Assembly (NCBI GenBank): GCA_902477645.1
Contig: CABSIA010000054.1
Location: 1 to 17,057, forward strand
Origin: an uncultured Prevotella sp.
Lineage (GTDB): Bacteria > Bacteroidota > Bacteroidia > Bacteroidales > Bacteroidaceae
DNA length: 17,057 nt
Direction: 5' to 3'
Below are positions 13,438 through 17,057 of the stretch, piece by piece (the first letter of the stretch is position 1; each line of letters starts with the position of its first letter). The notes under the pieces are model-generated. The model did not search any database, was not told the DNA's origin, and saw only the letters and a program-made list of their open reading frames with translations. The translations under genes were made by a program, and so were the position numbers.

Positions 13438-13869
13438 ATGAAAAAACGAATATCCATATTTTTATCTTTCTTTTTGTCTTTATTTCTTGTTGCCTGTTGT
13501 AATGGGAAGAACGGAGAAGAAGTTATAGCGGAGAATGTTCAGACATTTGCATCTGCATACTACAATTGGGATTTTCCTGCCGCAGCCCAACTTGCAACAG
13601 ACGACTCACAGCTTTGGCTTCGATATTTGGCATCGCAGGTAGACACTGTAGATATTGCCGCTATAAGAGATAAGGAGAAAGCTGCGGAGGTTGAGATATT
13701 ATCGTTGGATATGGAAGGAGAGAATAGCGGAAATGCTACTGTTGTAGTGAGAAACTACCTGGCAATGGACAGTATTGGTAAAATTCCTGTATGCAGGGAT
13801 GCTGATACTGTAACAATAGAGATTATCATGGGCAAAATTAATTGTAACAGCATAACATATAAGAGATGA
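13438..13869 (+). CDS. Small lipoprotein, possible DUF4878/SnoaL-like fold
   Basis: I choose the ATG at 13438 (143 residues, MKKRISIFLSFFLSLFLVACC); the ATG at 13426 would lie only about 4 bases from the predicted transcript start. The lipobox LVAC gives a lipidated Cys19. The mature part, FASAYYNWDFPAAAQLATDD followed by a beta-rich half (NATVVVRNYLAM, DTVTIEIIM), resembles the one-helix-then-sheet layout of DUF4878 or other SnoaL/NTF2-like lipoproteins common in Bacteroidetes. That fold call is tentative and no function is assigned. The last three codons form one arm of the terminator hairpin that follows. Confidence 0.8.
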   Translation: MKKRISIFLSFFLSLFLVACCNGKNGEEVIAENVQTFASAYYNWDFPAAAQLATDDSQLWLRYLASQVDTVDIAAIRDKEKAAEVEILSLDMEGENSGNATVVVRNYLAMDSIGKIPVCRDADTVTIEIIMGKINCNSITYKR

Positions 13870-13909
13870 AGCATTAAGACTGGATATTGCCAGTTTTGCT
13901 TCACCTCTT
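13861..13909. terminator. Bidirectional terminator between convergent genes
   Basis: AAGAG-A-TGAAGCA pairs with TGCTTCA-C-CTCTT, with an inner ACTGG/CCAGT stem around ATATTG. The left arm overlaps the last codons and TGA of the plus-strand lipoprotein gene. It lies between that gene and the minus-strand gene ending at 13937. T-runs are weak (TTATTCTG, then TTTTTT further right). Confidence 0.6.
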
Positions 13910-13936
13910 ATTCTGTAGATATTTTTTACAGGCTGC

Positions 13937-14437
13937 TTACCACTTCTTGCTGCGTATCTCCTCAAGGGCTTTTACCCAATTTGTGTCGAGTGAGAAACGG
14001 GTAAGGTATTCTTCATTGTTGACGTATGACTGCACGAGCTCAAGATCCATATCGTTGAACAGCGGATGGTTGAGCGAGGCATTCTTAAATCTTGCCACAA
14101 CAATGTCTTTTGCTTCCTCTTTGTTAGCTTCAGACAAACGCTTTACAAATAGATTGACAAACTCGTACATGGCATACGATTGCTCGTTAATCATTGCAAT
14201 GTTGTCGTTGAAAACTTTTAGGTCGTTAGTGTCTTTCAGAACCTCATCGCGTACTTTCATCTTCAGGTAGTCGACAACATTTACTTTGAAATAGGCGATA
14301 CGCCGGCTCTGGAGGTCTTGCTTTTGGTCGTCAACAACCAACTTTGATATTCTCTTTATTTCGTTGGCTACATCCTGAGCCTTCGCATGTCCTGCCATCA
14401 GAAGAGATATGGCAAGAAAGAAAAATAGTTTTTTCAT
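13937..14437 (-). CDS. Exported helical protein of unknown function
   Basis: The 166-residue protein has a Sec signal peptide (MKKLFFFLAISLLMAGHAKA, cleavage before QD). The mature part is highly charged and predicted helical, with conserved-looking segments EIKRISKLVVDDQKQDLQS, FNDNIAMINEQSYAMYEFV and NHPLFNDMDLELVQSYVNNE, ending WVKALEEIRSKKW. There are no Cys residues and no membrane segment after the signal, so it is probably periplasmic. I do not recognise a named family. It starts 88 bases after the ABC ATPase gene; the gap holds no clear promoter (TTAGTTTG near 14465-14475 on the minus strand is one mismatch away) and no terminator. Confidence 0.75.
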   Translation of the reverse strand: MKKLFFFLAISLLMAGHAKAQDVANEIKRISKLVVDDQKQDLQSRRIAYFKVNVVDYLKMKVRDEVLKDTNDLKVFNDNIAMINEQSYAMYEFVNLFVKRLSEANKEEAKDIVVARFKNASLNHPLFNDMDLELVQSYVNNEEYLTRFSLDTNWVKALEEIRSKKW

Positions 14438-14525
14438 TGTTCTATTATTTATTAATTATTAAATTCCAAACTAAGCCGAAACAAGTTGCAGTCTATGGAT
14501 ATCTCACCTCAAAGACCTCATAGCC

Positions 14526-16016
14526 TTATAACCTCACATGGCATTTCAGGAATATGCTGTGGTCTATGCATTCCGGCAATTCTTCCTGATAGTGTGTCAC
14601 CATGATAAGAGTTTTTCCACGCCGTTTGCAGAATGCGTTTATCACATCCTTTACCAGCTGACGGTTTGTGTTGTCAAGACCGTGCAGAGGCTCATCGAGA
14701 ATTAGCAGTTGAGGGTCTTTGACAAAAGCCCTTGCAAGGAGTACAAGCCTTTGCTCGCCCGATGAGATTTTTATAAAACTGCGGTCTGCAAGGTTACTTA
14801 TTCCGAAAATATCCATCCAGAACAGGCACTGCTCATATTCTTTGTCTTCTGGTTTAACGTAAAGTCCCACAGAATCTTTCAGCCCACTTGCCACTATTCT
14901 CAGACATGGCATGTCGCGCTGATACGAGCGGTGCATTTCCGGTGACACATATCCAATATGTTTTTTAATGTCCCAGATGCTCTCGCCGGTTCCACGCTCG
15001 TTGTCGAAGAGCGTTATGTCGCAGGCGTATCCTTGTGGATTGTCGGCACAAACAAGGCTGAGTAGGGTAGACTTGCCTGCTCCGTTCTGTCCTGACAGTG
15101 CCCATCGCTCGCCGTTTCGTACGGTCCAGCTCAGGTCTTTCAATATTGTCCGTTCGCCATATACAATGCTGACGTTTTTCATGCCGACAACAACATCGGC
15201 ATTGTAGTCAGCAGCATTGTCTGGCAGTTCTGTTATAGCCTGTTCTTTCTGTTTGCTTAGAACATGTGCGGGGCATGGCGTTTGGCTGCTTATATATTCT
15301 TGCCGTGTTATTTTCTTGCCGACCGTCATGTTGTCAACCTCAACAACGTGTGTGATAAATTCTGGAATGTCATCGGTTTTTGACAATACGAGAATTATCT
15401 GCAGCGCCGTCTCTCTGCTCAGTTCTGTGAGTAGAGCAGACAGTTGCTCTCTGCTTTCGTTGTCAAGTCCGATAAACGGATTGTCCATTATCATAACTCT
15501 TGGCTCGGCGAAAAGCATTGTGGCAAGTTTTAGTTTCCGCAATTCTCCGCTTGAGAGCAAAATGACATATTTGTCGAGAAAATGCTCCATTTGGAACAGA
15601 CTGTATATGTGCTGTTGCCACCGCCGGCGTTCGGGAGTATCTTCTCCTGCCGTTATGTAAGCCTCCTCGAGTTTTTCGCTGACAATCGGAGTCTCTGCGT
15701 CAATCTCTTGCTGGTTCCACCGCTGTTGCAGATAGTAGGTACGGTCGTTGTCGCCTCCGTAAGTGTCACGGAAAGCTATGTATTTTATGTTGTCGCTTAC
15801 GAGCGGTTTTGTGCTTGGTGCAAAATCATATTCCGGGTCGTGCATGAGCAGCGGATGACGGCCTACGATGATGTTTACGAACATCGACTTTCCGCCGCCG
15901 TTAGGCCCCACAATGGCAATGTGCTCTCCGTCTGCAGTCTCAAAATCTACAGGCTTTGCCATTCTCCATTCAGGCATTCGGGTTACTCCGTTTTTTATGC
16001 TGATTATTTTTTGCAT
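14526..16016 (-). CDS. Tandem ABC ATPase (ModF/PhrA-like)
   Basis: The 496-residue cytoplasmic protein contains two ABC nucleotide-binding domains and no membrane segment, like ModF and photorepair-type ATPases. Domain 1 (~1-240): Walker A GPNGGGKS (37-44), signature LSSGELRKLKL (~154), Walker B VMIMDN with Asn179 where the catalytic Glu should be, and Ser/Lys in place of the switch His (LVLSKTDD, ~209). Domain 2 (~275-496): Walker A GQNGAGKS (309-316), signature ISSGEQRLVLLARAF (~417), Walker B LLILDEP with Glu442 and switch His475. So site 1 looks degenerate and site 2 complete. Its partner is unknown; no permease gene is adjacent. It follows ruvC by 31 bases on the same strand. Confidence 0.88.
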   Translation of the reverse strand: MQKIISIKNGVTRMPEWRMAKPVDFETADGEHIAIVGPNGGGKSMFVNIIVGRHPLLMHDPEYDFAPSTKPLVSDNIKYIAFRDTYGGDNDRTYYLQQRWNQQEIDAETPIVSEKLEEAYITAGEDTPERRRWQQHIYSLFQMEHFLDKYVILLSSGELRKLKLATMLFAEPRVMIMDNPFIGLDNESREQLSALLTELSRETALQIILVLSKTDDIPEFITHVVEVDNMTVGKKITRQEYISSQTPCPAHVLSKQKEQAITELPDNAADYNADVVVGMKNVSIVYGERTILKDLSWTVRNGERWALSGQNGAGKSTLLSLVCADNPQGYACDITLFDNERGTGESIWDIKKHIGYVSPEMHRSYQRDMPCLRIVASGLKDSVGLYVKPEDKEYEQCLFWMDIFGISNLADRSFIKISSGEQRLVLLARAFVKDPQLLILDEPLHGLDNTNRQLVKDVINAFCKRRGKTLIMVTHYQEELPECIDHSIFLKCHVRL

Positions 16017-16047
16017 TTGCTGTTTGTTGTTGGAGAGTTAAGGGTAG

Positions 16048-16701
16048 TTATGGGAAGATAAGGGGCGTATTCTTATCTCCTTTTATTTCCTTTTTATCTC
16101 CTTTTTCTCCTTCTGTGTCCTTATTTGTTATGCGCGACTGGTTTTTGTTGACGAAATCTTTCCAGCCTCTGTAGTGAGTGTCGGAAGCAGGATTTCCCAT
16201 CTGCATGAAGTGGCAATAAGCTGCACCCAGCGCATCGGTTGCGTCCATAAATTTCGGCATGTCGTTCTCGTCAAGATGTAGCAGCCGCATGAGCATTCCT
16301 GCCACCTGTTCCTTGCTTGCCGAGCCATTTCCCGTTATAGCCATTTTAATTTTCAGTGGTGCGTATTCGTGAATAGGTACCGAATGGTGTATGGCTGCTG
16401 CAATTGCGACTCCCTGCGCGCGTCCGAGCTTTAGCATCGACTGCACGTTTTTTCCGAAGAATGGCGCCTCGATAGCCATCTCGTCGGGCAGGTAAGAGTC
16501 TATTATGCCTGTTACCCTTTCAAATATTTTGCCCAAACGCAGATACGGGTCGGCAATTTTTCTCATGTCAATGACTCCCATTGCCACCATTTCTGCTTTG
16601 TTGCCCTTAGCTTTGACTACTCCATATCCCATCACGTTGGTTCCGGGGTCGATGCCAAGAATTATTTTTTCTGCTTTTACCGTTTTATCTGTAGAAGCCA
16701 T
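16048..16701 (-). CDS. ruvC: Holliday junction resolvase RuvC with C-terminal tail
   Basis: RuvC is the endonuclease that cuts Holliday junctions in recombination and repair, acting with RuvAB. All four metal-binding acidic residues are visible: Asp18 in LGIDPGTNVMGYG, Glu78 in IEAPFFGKN, and Asp153/Asp156 in MDATDALGAAYCH. The region GRAQGVAIAAA and KMAITGNGSASKEQV also match the family. At 217 residues it is longer than typical RuvC (about 170-190): from ~175 it has a hydrophilic Lys/Asp/Glu/Gly-rich tail encoded by a pyrimidine-rich repeat (16072-16120 on the plus strand). The start ATG lies 2 bases after the stop of the upstream metallo-hydrolase, so the two are translationally coupled. 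Confidence 0.96.
   Translation of the reverse strand: MASTDKTVKAEKIILGIDPGTNVMGYGVVKAKGNKAEMVAMGVIDMRKIADPYLRLGKIFERVTGIIDSYLPDEMAIEAPFFGKNVQSMLKLGRAQGVAIAAAIHHSVPIHEYAPLKIKMAITGNGSASKEQVAGMLMRLLHLDENDMPKFMDATDALGAAYCHFMQMGNPASDTHYRGWKDFVNKNQSRITNKDTEGEKGDKKEIKGDKNTPLIFP
16072..16120. repeat. Imperfect ~10-base pyrimidine repeat in the ruvC 3' end
   Basis: Five consecutive units of 9-11 bases follow a T-rich stretch ending TCC: CTTATCTCC, TTTTATTTCC, TTTTTATCTCC, TTTTTCTCC, TTCTGTGTCC. They encode the charged end of RuvC. The units differ in length, so changes in copy number would alter the frame only in the tail. Confidence 0.55.
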
Positions 16702-16703
16702 GA

Positions 16704-17057
16704 TTATCTGTCAATATACGGATTGTGAGCCACCTCGTAGCCAATGGTCGTCTCAGGTCCGTGTCCTGGCAATATGCGCGTCTGGTCGGGCAACTGACTA
16801 ATCATTCTGAGACTTTGAATTAGCATAAACATCGAGCCGCCGGTAAAATCGGTGCGGCCGATGCTGTTGTTGAAAAGGGTGTCACCAGAGAAAGCAACAT
16901 TCTCATCCTCACAGTAGTAGAACACGCCGCCTGGTGAGTGTCCGGGAGTCTCAATCACCCTGAGACTGTGAGTGCCGAAGTCTATGGTGTCGTTCTCATG
17001 CAGGAAACGTCCCACAGAAGGCATCTCGTAGTCGATGCTTGCACCGACTACAGCCAG
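16704..17057 (-). CDS. Glyoxalase-II-like MBL-fold hydrolase, 5' part missing
   Basis: The frame is open to the right edge (118 codons visible), so the N-terminus, including the expected HxHxDH metal motif, lies outside the window. The visible C-terminal part has ETPGHSPGGVFYY with a metal-binding His, SGDTLFNNSIGRTD with the bridging Asp, and ILPGHGPETTIGYE with the last His ligand, ending NPYIDR. This is the pattern of hydroxyacylglutathione-hydrolase-like (glyoxalase II) enzymes, which cleave thioesters; many Bacteroidetes members have unassigned substrates. An ATG at 17022-17024 is internal, not the real start, because homologous sequence continues upstream (LAVVGASIDYE). It precedes ruvC by 2 bases. 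Confidence 0.9.
   Translation of the reverse strand: MAVVGASIDYEMPSVGRFLHENDTIDFGTHSLRVIETPGHSPGGVFYYCEDENVAFSGDTLFNNSIGRTDFTGGSMFMLIQSLRMISQLPDQTRILPGHGPETTIGYEVAHNPYIDR

Noticed and set aside
14500..14540. Three short ACCTCA direct repeats around the ABC ATPase stop
   Set aside because: They are only 6 bases long, irregularly spaced and partly coding; there is no sign of a binding array or CRISPR repeat.
15582..16061. 159-codon plus-strand frame opposite the ABC ATPase and the ruvC end
   Set aside because: It is antisense to Walker A and conserved ABC sequence, with no independent support.

Overview
The window looks like chromosome from a Bacteroidales bacterium, most likely Prevotella or a close relative. 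The evidence is the aspartyl-tRNA synthetase sequence, the many lipoproteins, a FimB/Mfa2-type fimbrial protein, the near absence of Shine-Dalgarno sites, and repeated upstream boxes fitting the Bacteroidetes promoter (-7 TAnnTTTG, with TTTG or TTG about 19-21 bases further upstream). I see no tRNA, rRNA, CRISPR array, insertion sequence or phage gene. All gene-free gaps are shorter than 300 bases.

Layout. Positions 1-2530 (minus strand): a truncated outer-membrane-type protein, an exported protein of unknown function, a small lipoprotein, a Crp/Fnr regulator and a DUF1573 protein. Positions 2689-5732: a GH105 unsaturated-glycoside hydrolase with a broken C-terminus, divergent from aspS. Positions 5841-6701 (plus): two small winged-helix-like proteins, one with a histone-H1-like basic tail. 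Positions 6709-7979 (minus): a DUF1963/YwqG protein and a cytidylate-kinase-like protein. Positions 8142-11424 (minus): a four-gene operon of exported flavodoxin, cyclophilin-like domain, Cys-nucleophile alpha/beta hydrolase and AraC regulator. Positions 11569-12477 (minus): a FimB/Mfa2 lipoprotein pseudogene. Positions 12544-13869: a YycJ-type metallo-hydrolase and a small lipoprotein read outward from interlocked promoters. Positions 13937-17057 (minus): an exported protein, a tandem ABC ATPase, ruvC and the 3' part of a glyoxalase-II-like hydrolase.

The main message is decay or rearrangement of reading frames. GH105 shifts frame near its C-terminus. The FimB-like gene has two in-frame stops inside a perfect 15-base inverted repeat. 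The flavodoxin and cyclophilin-like domains appear to be one polypeptide split at a run of five A. The hydrolase next to them has Tyr where its lipobox should have Cys. Any one could be an assembly error, but the double stop is hard to explain that way. I found no clearly new defence or mobile system. The most unusual functional unit is the probably exported flavodoxin/cyclophilin/hydrolase operon with its AraC regulator.
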